DNA of 64,000 nucleotides from Cellulomonas sp. PhB150. Lineage in GTDB: Bacteria > Actinomycetota > Actinomycetes > Actinomycetales > Cellulomonadaceae. The first letter of the stretch is position 1; every line of letters starts with the position of its first letter. The stretch spans positions 1,364,001 through 1,428,000 of the forward strand of contig NZ_RKHX01000001.1 in assembly GCF_003755175.1 (NCBI RefSeq), given 5' to 3'. Shown here one piece after another: positions 9,317-18,204 of this stretch. The translations under genes were made by a program, and so were the position numbers. The notes beneath the pieces are model-generated. The model saw only the letters and a list, made by a program, of their open reading frames with translations. It made no database searches and was not told the DNA's origin.

Positions 9317-10333
9317 TCAGTACTGACGGTCGGGCAGGGCTGCCTTGGCCTGCTCCTGGTCGAACGCACCGTCCTGCGTGACGATCCGCGGCTCGACGGT
9401 CCCACCATCGTGCAGCGTCTTGATGATCTTGGCGAGGTCCGGGCCGAGCAGCGGGTTGCACTCGACGATGTAGTTGATCTTGCCCTCGGACAGGGCGGTC
9501 ATGCCGTCCTTGACACCGTCGATCGAGACGATCTTGATGTCCTTGCCCGGGACCTTGCCGGCCGCCTCGATCGCCTCGATGGCACCGAGCGCCATGTCGT
9601 CGTTGTGCGCGTAGACGAGGTCGATGTCCGGGTTGGCCTGCAGGAAGCCCTCCATGACCTTCTTGCCGCCGTCACGCGTGAAGTCGCCGGTCTGCGACGC
9701 GATGATCTTGACGTTCGCGTTGTCCTTCGTGGCGTCCTCGAAGCCCTGCTTGCGGTCGATCGCCGGCGCGGAGCCGGTCGTGCCCTGGAGCTCGACGACG
9801 TTGATCGGCTCGGTCGCGACGTTGTCGTTGACCCACTCGCCGATCCGCTTGCCCTCCTCGACGAAGTCCGAGCCGATGAAGGTCACGTAGAGCGACTTGT
9901 CGGCGGTGTCGACGGCGCGGTCCGTGAGGATCACGGGGATGTTGGCGGCCTTGGCCTCCTGGAGCACCGCGTCCCAGCCGGTCTCGACGACGGGCGAGAA
10001 GGCGATGTACTGCACGCCCTGCGCGATGTAGGACCGGATCGCCTGGATCTGGTTCTCCTGCTTCTGCTGCGCGTCCGAGAACTTCAGGTCGAACCCGGCG
10101 TCCTTGGTGAGGGTGTCCTGGATCGACTTGGTGTTGGCCGCGCGCCAGCCGCTCTCCGCACCGACCTGCGAGAAGCCGACCGAGATGGCGTCGCCGCTCG
10201 CGGCGCCGCCGTCGCTCGACGTGCTGCCGGGCTCGGCGGTGTTGTCGTCGCCGCTGCTGCAGGCCGTCAGGCCCAGGGCGAGCACGGCGATGCCGGCCGC
10301 GACGGCCTGCGTACGAATCTTCTTGCTGACCAT
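9317..10333 (-). CDS. ytfQ: Furanose-binding lipoprotein, YtfQ-like
   Basis: Substrate-binding component of the importer, anchored to the outer face of the membrane. A 338-residue class I periplasmic-binding fold follows a lipoprotein signal with lipobox LTAC (Cys about 22). The opening of the mature protein, ISVGFSQVGAESGWRAAN, together with DAQQKQENQIQAIRS and VYAHNDDMALGAIEA, closely matches E. coli YtfQ, which binds galactofuranose rather than the pyranose. The start at 10333 follows GAGGAGA at good spacing. Two lac-type operators lie 130-165 bp upstream. I infer import of L-arabinofuranose released by GH51; galactofuranose cannot be excluded. Confidence 0.88.
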   Translation of the reverse strand: MVSKKIRTQAVAAGIAVLALGLTACSSGDDNTAEPGSTSSDGGAASGDAISVGFSQVGAESGWRAANTKSIQDTLTKDAGFDLKFSDAQQKQENQIQAIRSYIAQGVQYIAFSPVVETGWDAVLQEAKAANIPVILTDRAVDTADKSLYVTFIGSDFVEEGKRIGEWVNDNVATEPINVVELQGTTGSAPAIDRKQGFEDATKDNANVKIIASQTGDFTRDGGKKVMEGFLQANPDIDLVYAHNDDMALGAIEAIEAAGKVPGKDIKIVSIDGVKDGMTALSEGKINYIVECNPLLGPDLAKIIKTLHDGGTVEPRIVTQDGAFDQEQAKAALPDRQY

Positions 10334-10462
10334 GCTTCTCCTCCTCGAGAAACCACCGGTTGCGCGGTCCGACCGTCCGGTCCGATCCGCCTCATGCTCT
10401 GGTCCGGCCCACACTGGCCGGGTTGTCGAACACACTTCGTCCCACTCGTCCGCCGCACCACA

Positions 10463-10478
10463 GTGTGAGCGTTCACAC
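10463..10478. promoter_or_regulatory. lac-type operator 1 upstream of ytfQ-like operon
   Basis: GTGTGAGCGTTCACAC, a near-perfect palindrome matching the core TGTGAGCGYTCACA of LacI-type operators. It lies in the 233-bp gap between the DeoR gene and the binding-protein gene, centred 18 bp from a second copy. Confidence 0.65.
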
Positions 10479-10480
10479 AG

Positions 10481-10496
10481 ATGTTAGCGCTCACAT
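10481..10496. promoter_or_regulatory. lac-type operator 2 upstream of ytfQ-like operon
   Basis: ATGTTAGCGCTCACAT, a 16-bp palindrome with one mismatched pair. Its core TGTTAGCGCTCACA differs at one base from the perfect site before araB (TGTTAGCGCTAACA). This suggests co-regulation of import and catabolism by one LacI-family protein. Confidence 0.7.
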
Positions 10497-10566
10497 TCGG
10501 CCGGGCACAAGACCGCACGTCGTCCGTTACGAACCTGTGACCCACCGCCCCTTCTCCCCCGATCTC

Positions 10567-11406
10567 TCATGCCAGGACGACCTCGACGTCGTGCCGGCGC
10601 AGCGCGTCCAGGTGCTCGGTGTCCGCGCTCGAACCCGTGATGACCGTGTCCACCTCGGCCACGGGGGCGATCCGGCCCAGGTGCACCTGGCCGAGCTTGG
10701 AGCCGTCGGCGACGACGACCGCCCGCTCCGCGGAGCGGACCATGCGCCGCTTGACCGCCGCCTCCGGCAGGTTGATGTTGGTGATGCCGTGCTCGACGTC
10801 CACGCCGTTGCACCCGATGAACGCGATGTCCGCGTGGACCTGGTCCAGGACCGCGTCGGCCAGCGGGTCGACGAGCGAGTGCTGCAGCCGGCGCAGCGTG
10901 CCGCCCGTGACCATGACCGTCATCCGCGGGATCGTCGCCTCGAGCTCGAGCGCGATGTTGAGTCCGTTGGTGACCACGACGACGCGCTCCAGGTCGCCCC
11001 GCGCGGCCAGGGCGCGCGCCACCGCGGTGGTCGTGGTGCCGACGTCCAGCAGGACGCTCATCCCCGGCTGCACCAGGGCCGCGGCCGCCGCCCCGATCAG
11101 GCGCTTCTCCGGGGCGGAGTCGGCCAGGGACTCCTCGAAGGACTGCTCGGCGCGGGTCCGCCCCCACGGCACGGCTCCCCCACGCACGCGGCGGACCTGC
11201 TGGGTCCGGTGCATCGCCTCGAGGTCGGTGCGCACCGTGACGTCGGAGATCCCGAACTCGGCGGACAGGTCCGCGACGCGGACGAACTGACGGCCGTCGA
11301 TCAGGTGGCGCATCCGCTCGCGACGGACCTCGGCCGGCACGGTCGCCTGGCCGGATCCCGTCGCGGCGGTCGGGTCGTTCCCGTCCTCGTCGTTGAGCAC
11401 GCTCAC
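10567..11406 (-). CDS. DeoR/GlpR-family transcriptional regulator
   Basis: 279 residues. A winged HTH (about 28-80; VRVADLSAEFGISDVTVRTDLEAM) is followed by the DeoR sugar-phosphate-sensing domain with the diagnostic LLDVGTTTTAVARAL and IAFIGCNGVDVEHGIT motifs. The effector is probably a phosphorylated intermediate of pentose catabolism. It lies between araA and the ytfQ-like operon on the same strand. The start is GTG at 11406 without a clear Shine-Dalgarno, so the exact N-terminus is uncertain. A palindrome (TTTCGATAACGAAA) 45 bp upstream is a candidate autoregulatory site. Confidence 0.85.
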   Translation of the reverse strand: MSVLNDEDGNDPTAATGSGQATVPAEVRRERMRHLIDGRQFVRVADLSAEFGISDVTVRTDLEAMHRTQQVRRVRGGAVPWGRTRAEQSFEESLADSAPEKRLIGAAAAALVQPGMSVLLDVGTTTTAVARALAARGDLERVVVVTNGLNIALELEATIPRMTVMVTGGTLRRLQHSLVDPLADAVLDQVHADIAFIGCNGVDVEHGITNINLPEAAVKRRMVRSAERAVVVADGSKLGQVHLGRIAPVAEVDTVITGSSADTEHLDALRRHDVEVVLA

Positions 11407-11450
11407 ATCGTCGAAGATCGTCGATACGCCGTCAATCGCCTTGCGTTGCC

Positions 11451-11464
11451 TTTCGATAACGAAA
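11451..11464. promoter_or_regulatory. Palindrome upstream of DeoR gene, candidate operator
   Basis: TTTCGATAACGAAA, an inverted repeat TTTCG-N4-CGAAA between the araA terminator and the DeoR start. Placement suggests autoregulation; binding is not demonstrated. Confidence 0.45.
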
Positions 11465-11502
11465 CTTGCCGGGCGGTCACCGTGGGGTGACCGCCCGGCA
11501 AG
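11465..11502 (-). terminator. Terminator of araBDA operon
   Basis: Perfect 17-bp stem (CTTGCCGGGCGGTCACC / GGTGACCGCCCGGCAAG) with a 4-nt GTGG loop, starting 19 bp past the araA stop codon. Confidence 0.85.
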
Positions 11503-11520
11503 GGGGTGCTTCGTGCGGCG

Positions 11521-13029
11521 TCAGAAGCCCTGCGCGAGCCGGTGGTAGGCCTGGTTCCAGCGGACCTGGTCGGCGAACCCGCGCCGGGTCGTGCTCTCGT
11601 CGATGACGAGCAGCTCCGTGCGGGACAGCTCGGCGAAGATCTCGAACGCCTCGACGCCGACCGCCGACGAGAGCACGGTGTGGTGCGCGCCGCCCGCGGT
11701 GAGCCACGCCTCGGCGCTCGTCGTGAAGTCCGGGCGAGGCTTCCACACGGCGCGCGCGACGGGCAGGTTCGGCAGGGCCGCGCGCGGCGGCACCACGTCG
11801 ACCACGTTGGCCGTGAGGCGGAACCGGTCGCGCATGTCGGCGAGCGAGACCACCACGGCCGGGCCGGGGTCCGCGTCGAACACCATCCGTACCGGGTCCT
11901 CCTTGCCGCCGATGCCGAGCGGGTGGATCTCGACCTTCGGGGTGGAGGTGGTCAGCGTCGGGCAGATCTCGAGCATGTGGGCGCCGAGGATCAGCTCGTC
12001 GCCGGGCGTCAGGTCGTAGGTGTAGTCCTCCATGAGCGACGCGCCGCCGGGCAGCCCCTCACCCATGACCTTGGCGGCCCGGACCAGGACGGCCGTCTTC
12101 CAGTCGCCCTCGGCGCCGAAGCCGTAGCCCTGGGCCATGAGGCGCTGCACCGCGAGGCCGGGCAGCTGGCGCAGCGCGCCGAGGTCCTCGAAGTTGGTCG
12201 TGAAGGCGTGCGCGCCGAGGTCGCCCAGCAGGGCCAGCAGCGCGAGCTCCTGGCTCGCGGCGTAGCGCAGGGACTCGTGCCGGTCGGCGCCGGCACGCAG
12301 CTCGGGCGCCACGTCGTAGGTGTCCTCGTACTCCTTGACGAGCACGTCGACCTCGGCGTCGGAGACGCGGCCGATCGCGTCGACGAGGTCGTTCACGCCC
12401 CACGTGTTCACCGAGACGCCGAACCGGACCTCGGCCTCGGTCTTGTCGCCCTCGGTGACGGCCACGTTGCGCATGTTGTCGCCGAACCGCGCGAGGCGCA
12501 GGGACTGCGTCGCGGCCCGGCCGGCCGAGGCCCGCACCCACGTGCCGACGCGGCGCGCGACCACCGGGTTGCCCGCGTGGCCCACGACCGTCGTGCGCGC
12601 GACGCCGAGGCGGGTCGCGATGTACGCGTACTCGCGGTCGCCGTGCGCGGCCTGGTTGAGGTTCATGAAGTCGAAGTCGATGGCGTCCCACGGGAGCTCG
12701 ACGTTGGCCTGGGTGTGCAGGTGCAGCAGCGGCTTGGTCAGGGCCGAGAGGCCGCCGATCCACATCTTGGCCGGGCTGAACGTGTGCATCCACGTGATCA
12801 CGCCGAGGACGTTCTCGTCCGCGTTCGCGTCGAGCATCGCGCGGCGGATCGAGTCCGAGTCCTTCAGGACCGGCTTCCACACGACCCGCACGGGCACGTC
12901 GGGAGCGGCGTCGAGCGTGCGCGCGACCTCCTGCGACTGCTCGGCGACCTGGCGCAGCGTGTCCTCGCCGTACAGGTCCTGGCTGCCGGTGAAGAACCAG
13001 ACCTCGCGGCCGGCATAGGGCTTGCTCAC
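11521..13029 (-). CDS. araA: L-arabinose isomerase
   Basis: Cytoplasmic Mn2+-dependent isomerase converting L-arabinose to L-ribulose, the first step of the pathway. At 502 residues it has the family's usual length. Family segments are evident: [20 protein letters not shown] at the N-terminus, [36 protein letters not shown], the metal-binding Glu/His region [11 protein letters not shown]...MEDYTYDL, and [10 protein letters not shown]. The start is a GTG at 13029 that overlaps the araD stop as GTGA and follows GAGGAGGAG at good spacing. Longer in-frame extensions run through araD and are rejected. Confidence 0.96.
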   Translation of the reverse strand: MSKPYAGREVWFFTGSQDLYGEDTLRQVAEQSQEVARTLDAAPDVPVRVVWKPVLKDSDSIRRAMLDANADENVLGVITWMHTFSPAKMWIGGLSALTKPLLHLHTQANVELPWDAIDFDFMNLNQAAHGDREYAYIATRLGVARTTVVGHAGNPVVARRVGTWVRASAGRAATQSLRLARFGDNMRNVAVTEGDKTEAEVRFGVSVNTWGVNDLVDAIGRVSDAEVDVLVKEYEDTYDVAPELRAGADRHESLRYAASQELALLALLGDLGAHAFTTNFEDLGALRQLPGLAVQRLMAQGYGFGAEGDWKTAVLVRAAKVMGEGLPGGASLMEDYTYDLTPGDELILGAHMLEICPTLTTSTPKVEIHPLGIGGKEDPVRMVFDADPGPAVVVSLADMRDRFRLTANVVDVVPPRAALPNLPVARAVWKPRPDFTTSAEAWLTAGGAHHTVLSSAVGVEAFEIFAELSRTELLVIDESTTRRGFADQVRWNQAYHRLAQGF

Positions 13030-13733
13030 GCGTGCTCCTCCTCGTTCGCCGGGGCGCCGTCGCCCGGGCTCGTGTCTGACTGTCCGTAGACGTTCTGGTA
13101 CCTCGCGTACAGCGAGTCGACGTGGTGCTGCTCGATGGGCAGCGGCTCGCCGAGCTGGCGGCTGATGTGCACCGTGCGCGCGACCTCCTCGACCATCACC
13201 GCGGCCTTGACCGCGGCCTTCGCGTCCGCGCCGATGGTGAAGGGGCCGTGGTTGCGCATGAGGACCGCGGGGCTGCGCGAGCCGCGCAGCGTCTCGACGA
13301 TGCCGCGCCCGATGGAGTCGTCGCCGATGAGGGCGAACGGGCCGATCGGGATGTCGCCGCCGAACTCGTCGGCCATCATCGTCAGCACGCACGGGACGGG
13401 CTCGGCGCGTGCGGCCCAGGCCGTCGCGTAGGTCGAGTGCGTGTGCACCACTCCCCCGACCTCGGGCATGTGCCGGTAGACGTAGGCGTGCGCGGCCGTG
13501 TCGCTCGAAGGTGCCCGGGTGCCGTCCACCAGGTTCCCGTCCAGGTCGCAGACCACCATCGCCTCGGGCGTCAGCTCGTCGTACGTCACGCCCGAGGGCT
13601 TGATGACGAACAGGTCGGTGCCGGCCACCCGCTGCGAGACGTTGCCCGCCGTCCACACGACCAGCCCCCAGCGGGGCAGCTCGGCGTGCAGCCGCGCGAC
13701 GACCTCGCGCGTGCGCTGGATCTCGTCGGTCAT
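13026..13733 (-). CDS. araD: L-ribulose-5-phosphate 4-epimerase
   Basis: Class II aldolase-fold enzyme (235 residues) converting L-ribulose 5-phosphate to D-xylulose 5-phosphate, which enters the pentose phosphate pathway. The zinc-ligand histidines are visible in [13 protein letters not shown] (HTH) and in the later HISRQ segment; the phosphate-binding TAGNVSQR and the [10 protein letters not shown] motif are intact. ATG at 13733 lies 23 bp after the kinase stop with GAGGGAG upstream, and the 3' end overlaps araA by 4 nt, so the three genes form one operon. Confidence 0.95.
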   Translation of the reverse strand: MTDEIQRTREVVARLHAELPRWGLVVWTAGNVSQRVAGTDLFVIKPSGVTYDELTPEAMVVCDLDGNLVDGTRAPSSDTAAHAYVYRHMPEVGGVVHTHSTYATAWAARAEPVPCVLTMMADEFGGDIPIGPFALIGDDSIGRGIVETLRGSRSPAVLMRNHGPFTIGADAKAAVKAAVMVEEVARTVHISRQLGEPLPIEQHHVDSLYARYQNVYGQSDTSPGDGAPANEEEHA

Positions 13734-13756
13734 CGACTCCCTCTCCCTCAGACCCC

Positions 13757-15361
13757 TCAGACCGCGTCCGCGGCGGCACGCTCGACCGGCAGGCCGGCGA
13801 CGTACCGCTCGAGGAACGCGGCGAAACCCTTGACGTCGTCGGCGTCCGGCTCGACGACGTCGATCTGCGCGCCCGCGAACACGCGCTCGGCCAGGTAGGT
13901 GCCGAGGTCGAGCCCGTCGGCCTCGTGGAGGTAGCCGGCGAGCACCGCGATGCCCCACGCGCCGCCCTCACCCGCCGCGCTGCCGACCGCCACGGGCGCG
14001 CCCACGGCCGCCGCGAGCAGCCGCTGCGCGACGCCCGCCGTGCGGAACAGGCCGCCGTGCGCGTACATCGCGTCGAGCTCGACGCCCTCGTCGGCCAGCA
14101 CGCGCATGCCCAGGCTGAGCGTGCCGAAGGCCGAGTAGACCTGCGCGCGCGCGAAGTTGGCCAGGGTCAGCCGACTCTCGGGCGTGCGGACGACGAGCGG
14201 GCGCCCCTCGGCCAGGCCCGTGATCGGCTCGCCGGACAGGTAGTTGTACGCCAGCAGGCCGCCCGCGTCGGGCTCGCCCTCCAGCGCGGCACGCAGCAGC
14301 GCGCCGAACACGGCGTCCTGCCCGGCCGGCTGCCCGAGCGCGCTCGCGAACTGGCCGAAGACCTCGGCCCACGCACCGAGCTCGCTCGCGCCGTTGTTGC
14401 AGTGCACCATCGCGACCAGGTCGCCCGCGGGCGTCGTGACCAGGTCGAGCTCCTCGTGCACCTGCGCGAGCGGCTTCTCCAGCACGACCATCGCGAAGAT
14501 GCTGGTCCCGACACTGACGTTCGCGGTGCGCGGGGCGACCGAGGCCGTGGCGACCATGCCCGTGCCCGCATCACCCTCGGGCGGGCAGAACGGCGCTCCG
14601 GGCTGGAGGGTGCCGGTCGGGTCGAGCAGCGCGGCGCCCTCGGCAGTCAGGGTGCCCGCCTCCTCGCCCGCGACGAGGACGTCGGGCAGGAGGTCGACGA
14701 GGCGCAGCGCCCGGTCGGCGACCAGCGCGTCGAACCGCGCGAGCAGCTTCCCGTCGTACTGGTGCGTGATCGGGTCGATCGGGAAGACTCCCGACGCGTC
14801 GCCCACCCCCAGCACGTCGCGGCCGGTCAGGCGGCGGTGGACGTACCCGGCGAGCGTCGTGACGGACGCGATCTGCGGGACGTGCGGCTCGTCGTCGAGG
14901 ATCGCCTGGTAGAGGTGGGCCACCGACCAGCGCAGCGGGATGTTGCAGCCCAGGACACGCGTGAGCTCGGTCGCGGCGCGCTCGGTGCTCGTGTTGCGCC
15001 AAGTCCGGAACGGCACGAGCAGCTCGCCGTCCGCGTCGAACGCGAGGTAGCCGTGCATCATCGCGGACACCCCGACGGCGCGGAACGTCGTCGGGCGCAC
15101 GCCGTAGCGGCGCTGGGTGTCGGCGAGCAGGTCGGCGACGCACTCCTGCAGCCCGGTCCAGACGTCGTCGAGCGCGTAGGTCCAACGCCGGTCGACGAAC
15201 TGGTTCTCCCAGTCGTGGCCGCCGCTCGCGATCGGCACGGAGTCCGGACCGACGAGGCACGCCTTGATCCGCGTCGAGCCGAGCTCGATGCCGAGGGTCG
15301 CCCGACCCGTGATGATCGCCTCGCGGGTCGCGTCCCCCCCGAAGCCCTGTTCCTGGCTCAT
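13757..15361 (-). CDS. araB: FGGY-family L-ribulokinase
   Basis: ATP-dependent phosphorylation of L-ribulose to L-ribulose 5-phosphate. The 534-residue protein has the two-domain FGGY actin-like fold: [18 protein letters not shown] (phosphate 1 motif) at about 25, and the second ATP-binding motif around [11 protein letters not shown] and [13 protein letters not shown] in the C-terminal half. It belongs to the longer ribulokinase-like branch also seen in Bacteroides and bifidobacterial arabinose operons. I chose ATG at 15361 because GAAGGGG precedes it at good spacing; an upstream GTG at 15376 would add five residues. It is the first gene of the araBDA operon, about 72 bp downstream of a perfect operator palindrome. 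Confidence 0.92.
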   Translation of the reverse strand: MSQEQGFGGDATREAIITGRATLGIELGSTRIKACLVGPDSVPIASGGHDWENQFVDRRWTYALDDVWTGLQECVADLLADTQRRYGVRPTTFRAVGVSAMMHGYLAFDADGELLVPFRTWRNTSTERAATELTRVLGCNIPLRWSVAHLYQAILDDEPHVPQIASVTTLAGYVHRRLTGRDVLGVGDASGVFPIDPITHQYDGKLLARFDALVADRALRLVDLLPDVLVAGEEAGTLTAEGAALLDPTGTLQPGAPFCPPEGDAGTGMVATASVAPRTANVSVGTSIFAMVVLEKPLAQVHEELDLVTTPAGDLVAMVHCNNGASELGAWAEVFGQFASALGQPAGQDAVFGALLRAALEGEPDAGGLLAYNYLSGEPITGLAEGRPLVVRTPESRLTLANFARAQVYSAFGTLSLGMRVLADEGVELDAMYAHGGLFRTAGVAQRLLAAAVGAPVAVGSAAGEGGAWGIAVLAGYLHEADGLDLGTYLAERVFAGAQIDVVEPDADDVKGFAAFLERYVAGLPVERAAADAV

Positions 15362-15432
15362 CGCGCCCCTTCGCACGTTCGGCCCGGGACGGCTGTGTCC
15401 CGAGGTCTGCCGGCCTCACGGCGACAGTTGGA

Positions 15433-15446
15433 TGTTAGCGCTAACA
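15433..15446. promoter_or_regulatory. Perfect lac-type operator upstream of araBDA
   Basis: TGTTAGCGCTAACA is a perfect 14-bp palindrome located between the araB start and the GH127 stop. The same core occurs twice before the ytfQ-like operon. LacI-family regulators whose recognition helix reads SHQTVSR are encoded at 23003-24016 and 34734-35738 and are plausible binders. Confidence 0.75.
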
Positions 15447-15481
15447 ACCGAGGTCTGTACACATCGCCCCCGGCGCGCGGC

Positions 15482-17374
15482 TCAACGCGCCGCCGGGATC
15501 CACACGCGCATGGTGCTCGGCCCCCGCTGCGCCCACGAGTGGTACGGCACGAGTGCGGCCTCGAAGGCGGGCGCGAGGTGCTGCTCGTCGGTGGCCGCGC
15601 CGTAGGGCCACGGCGCGTCGCCTCGCTGCACCTCGAGGAAGGACGCCCGCGCTCCCTGCCCTTCGTCGACCACGTCGCCGTGCAGGACGACGGAGGCCAC
15701 GTCGAGCCCGCCCGGCAGGTCGATCGACTCGAGGCACAGCACGACCGGCCCGCGCTCGACCGCGACGCACCCCTGCACCGCGTCGATGCGCGAGTCGGGC
15801 ACCGTGACGCGCGCCGCGACGGGCACGTGCAGGCGCACGACGTCGCCGGTGGCCAGCGGGCGGTCGACGCGTGCGACCGGCCCGTCGACGACGTCGCCGT
15901 CGAGCGTGGCGGCGCCCGCGGCCCACCCCGGGACGCGCAGCTCGAGGCCGGTGACGCCCGCAGGCGCCTCGAGCACCGTCACGACGACGTCGCCGTCGAC
16001 CGGGTAGCCCGTGGCCACCTCGAGCTCGACCCGGCCCTGCGGCAGGTCGACCGCGATCGTGCACGGCACGAGCTGGTGGATCTGGACGACGTCGCCCTCG
16101 ACGCTCGCCACGTAGGCGGCCAGCGAGGCGACGGTCCGCGCGACGTTCGTCGGGCAGCAGGAGACCTCGAACCACGGCGCGCGCAGCTGGGCGAGCGCCC
16201 GCGGGCTCACCTCGTCCGGATCGGCCGCCGTGCCCGGGACCCTCTTGTGCAGCGGGTTCGTGTAGAAGAACGAGCGCCCGTCCGCGCCCGGCGACGTCGC
16301 GACGACGTTGTACAGCGCGCGCTCGATGACGTCGCCGTACTCGGTGCGCCCCGTGGCCAGCAGCAGCCGCCAGGCGACCATGACCGACCCGACGCCGGCG
16401 CAGGTCTCGCAGTAGGACCGGTCCGGCGGGAGCTCGAAGTCGTCGCCGAAGGCCTCGTCCTGGTGGTGGGAGCCCATGCCGCCGGTGACGTACGTGCGGC
16501 GCGCGAGGGTCCGGTCGTACTGGGCCCGGACCGCGCCGAGCAGCTCGTCGTCGCCGGTCTCGACGGCCAGGTCGACCGCGCCGGCCGCGAGGTAGAGCGC
16601 CCGCACGGCATGGCCCCGCAGCGCGGACGCCTCCCGCACCGGGACGTCGTCCTGGTAGTAGGACCGCCCGAACTCGATGTCCGGCAGGGTCCCGGTGCCC
16701 CGCCGCTCGACGAACAGCGCCGCCTGGTCCAGGTAGCGCCGCTCGCCGGTGACCCGGTAGAGCTCCACGAGCGCGACCTCGACCTCCGGGTGCCCGCAGA
16801 CCGAGGCGATCCCGTCCGGTCCGAAGGCCTCGCACAGGTGGTCGGCGGCGCGCAGCGCGACGCGCACGATCGTGTCCTCGCGCCCCGACCGCAGTCGCGC
16901 GACGGCGGCCTGGATGAGGTGCCCGTAGCAGTACAGCTCGTGGCCCCAGGCGAGGTCGGAGTACCGCGGCTCGAGTCCCGGGTGCCCGTAGCGGGTGCTC
17001 AGGTAGCCGTCGGGGTCCTGCGCGCGCTCGATGAGCTGCGCGAGCTCCTCGATCCGGGCGTCCAGGCGCTCGTCGCCCGTGCGGGCGACCTCCCAGGCCA
17101 TCGCCTCGATGAGCTTGTACACGTCGGAGTCCGAGAACTCCCGGCCCGTGCGCCGCTGCGCGATCGTGCCGTCGACCACGGCCGCGAAGTTGCCGACCCA
17201 GCCGACGCGGGTCTCCCACGTGTCGCAGTGGTCGATCGTCGCCGAGCCGTTGATCTCCTGCCGGTCCGCCCAGAAGCCACCGGTGATCGTGACCTCGTCC
17301 ATGCCCAGCGGGCGCCGTTCCCCCCGCCCGGGCCGCACCGGCGTCAGCCGGCCGCGCTCGTCCGTCGTCAGCAT
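15482..17374 (-). CDS. Cytoplasmic GH127 beta-L-arabinofuranosidase (HypBA1-like)
   Basis: Retaining enzyme that hydrolyses terminal beta-1,2-linked L-arabinofuranose, the linkage of plant hydroxyproline arabinosides. The 630-residue protein has no signal peptide, so it acts inside the cell on imported disaccharide. The zinc-thiolate active site known from Bifidobacterium HypBA1 (E322, E338, C340, C417, C418) maps onto E307 (QDEAFGDD), E323 and C325 (YCETCAG) and C406/C407 (VSCCPTN). It is the last gene of the binding protein-permease-permease operon. Two starts are possible: ATG 17374 (chosen; GAAGGG 9 nt upstream) and ATG 17383, which would overlap the permease stop as ATGA but has no room for a ribosome-binding site. 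Confidence 0.94.
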   Translation of the reverse strand: MLTTDERGRLTPVRPGRGERRPLGMDEVTITGGFWADRQEINGSATIDHCDTWETRVGWVGNFAAVVDGTIAQRRTGREFSDSDVYKLIEAMAWEVARTGDERLDARIEELAQLIERAQDPDGYLSTRYGHPGLEPRYSDLAWGHELYCYGHLIQAAVARLRSGREDTIVRVALRAADHLCEAFGPDGIASVCGHPEVEVALVELYRVTGERRYLDQAALFVERRGTGTLPDIEFGRSYYQDDVPVREASALRGHAVRALYLAAGAVDLAVETGDDELLGAVRAQYDRTLARRTYVTGGMGSHHQDEAFGDDFELPPDRSYCETCAGVGSVMVAWRLLLATGRTEYGDVIERALYNVVATSPGADGRSFFYTNPLHKRVPGTAADPDEVSPRALAQLRAPWFEVSCCPTNVARTVASLAAYVASVEGDVVQIHQLVPCTIAVDLPQGRVELEVATGYPVDGDVVVTVLEAPAGVTGLELRVPGWAAGAATLDGDVVDGPVARVDRPLATGDVVRLHVPVAARVTVPDSRIDAVQGCVAVERGPVVLCLESIDLPGGLDVASVVLHGDVVDEGQGARASFLEVQRGDAPWPYGAATDEQHLAPAFEAALVPYHSWAQRGPSTMRVWIPAAR

Positions 17375-17379
17375 CGGAA

Positions 17380-18204
17380 TCATCCCTTCAGAGCACCGGA
17401 CATGAATCCGTTGACGTAGTGGCGCTGGAGCACCAGGAACAGGACGACGCACGGGACGGTGAGGATGACCACCCCGGCCTGCGTGGCGCCGTAGTCGATG
17501 ACCCCCATGACCTGCTGGCGCATGTTGACCATGGCCAGCGGGAGGGGTTGCTTGTCGCCGCCGAGCAGGAAGAGCGGCACCATGAAGTCGTTCCACGCCG
17601 CCAGGAAGGCGAACAGGCCGACGGTGATGAGGCCGGGCTTGACCGCGAACAGCAGCACCCGGCGGAGCGCGCTGAACGAGCCGCAGCCGTCGACGAGCGC
17701 GGCCTCCTCCATCTCTCGGGGGATCGCCTCGAACGAGATCCGCATCATGAAGGTCGCGAACGGGAGCTGGAAGACCGCGAGCACCAGGCCGACGCCGACG
17801 AGCGTGTTGTTCAGGTGCATCGTCTTGAGCCAGATCATCAGCGGGATCAGCAGCGTCGCGTACGGCACCATGAGGATCGCGAGGGTCAGCAGGAACAGCA
17901 GGTTCTTGCCCGGGAACGTGAACCGCGCGAACGCGTAGCCGCCGAGCGTCGAGACGAGCACGGTGACGACGACCGCCACGACCGAGATGACGATCGAGTT
18001 GCCGAGGTAGGTCCACAGCCCGGCCTGGTAGTTCACGACCGTCGAGTAGTTCCCGAACCCGTACCCGTCGGTCTGCGCCGAGCCGGGCTGCGGGGAGACC
18101 GAGCTGACCGCGGTCCAGATCATCGGGTAGAGGAACAGGATCGCCAGGCCGCCGGTCAGGACGTAGTACGGCGTGCGGGATAACCCGCGCATCAGCGCGC
18201 TCAT
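17380..18204 (-). CDS. Carbohydrate ABC transporter permease, MalG family
   Basis: Second inner-membrane subunit of a CUT1-type oligosaccharide importer. 274 residues with six predicted membrane helices and the permease-ATPase coupling (EAA) motif at about 180-200 (MEEAALVDGCGSF). It ends in HYVNGFMSGALKG, the typical MalG C-terminus. ATG at 18204 overlaps the upstream permease stop as ATGA. No dedicated ATPase is encoded; CUT1 systems in actinobacteria commonly share an MsiK-type ATPase encoded elsewhere. Confidence 0.92.
   Translation of the reverse strand: MSALMRGLSRTPYYVLTGGLAILFLYPMIWTAVSSVSPQPGSAQTDGYGFGNYSTVVNYQAGLWTYLGNSIVISVVAVVVTVLVSTLGGYAFARFTFPGKNLLFLLTLAILMVPYATLLIPLMIWLKTMHLNNTLVGVGLVLAVFQLPFATFMMRISFEAIPREMEEAALVDGCGSFSALRRVLLFAVKPGLITVGLFAFLAAWNDFMVPLFLLGGDKQPLPLAMVNMRQQVMGVIDYGATQAGVVILTVPCVVLFLVLQRHYVNGFMSGALKG

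Noticed and set aside
11521..13971. 816-codon version of araA with a long N-terminal extension
   Set aside because: The extension overlaps araD in another frame and has no domain; the GTG at 13029 has a good ribosome-binding site and gives the usual 502 residues.
13925..17419. 1,164-codon plus-strand frame across araB and the GH127 gene
   Set aside because: Low-complexity antisense translation covering two clear genes on the minus strand; no ribosome-binding site or family.
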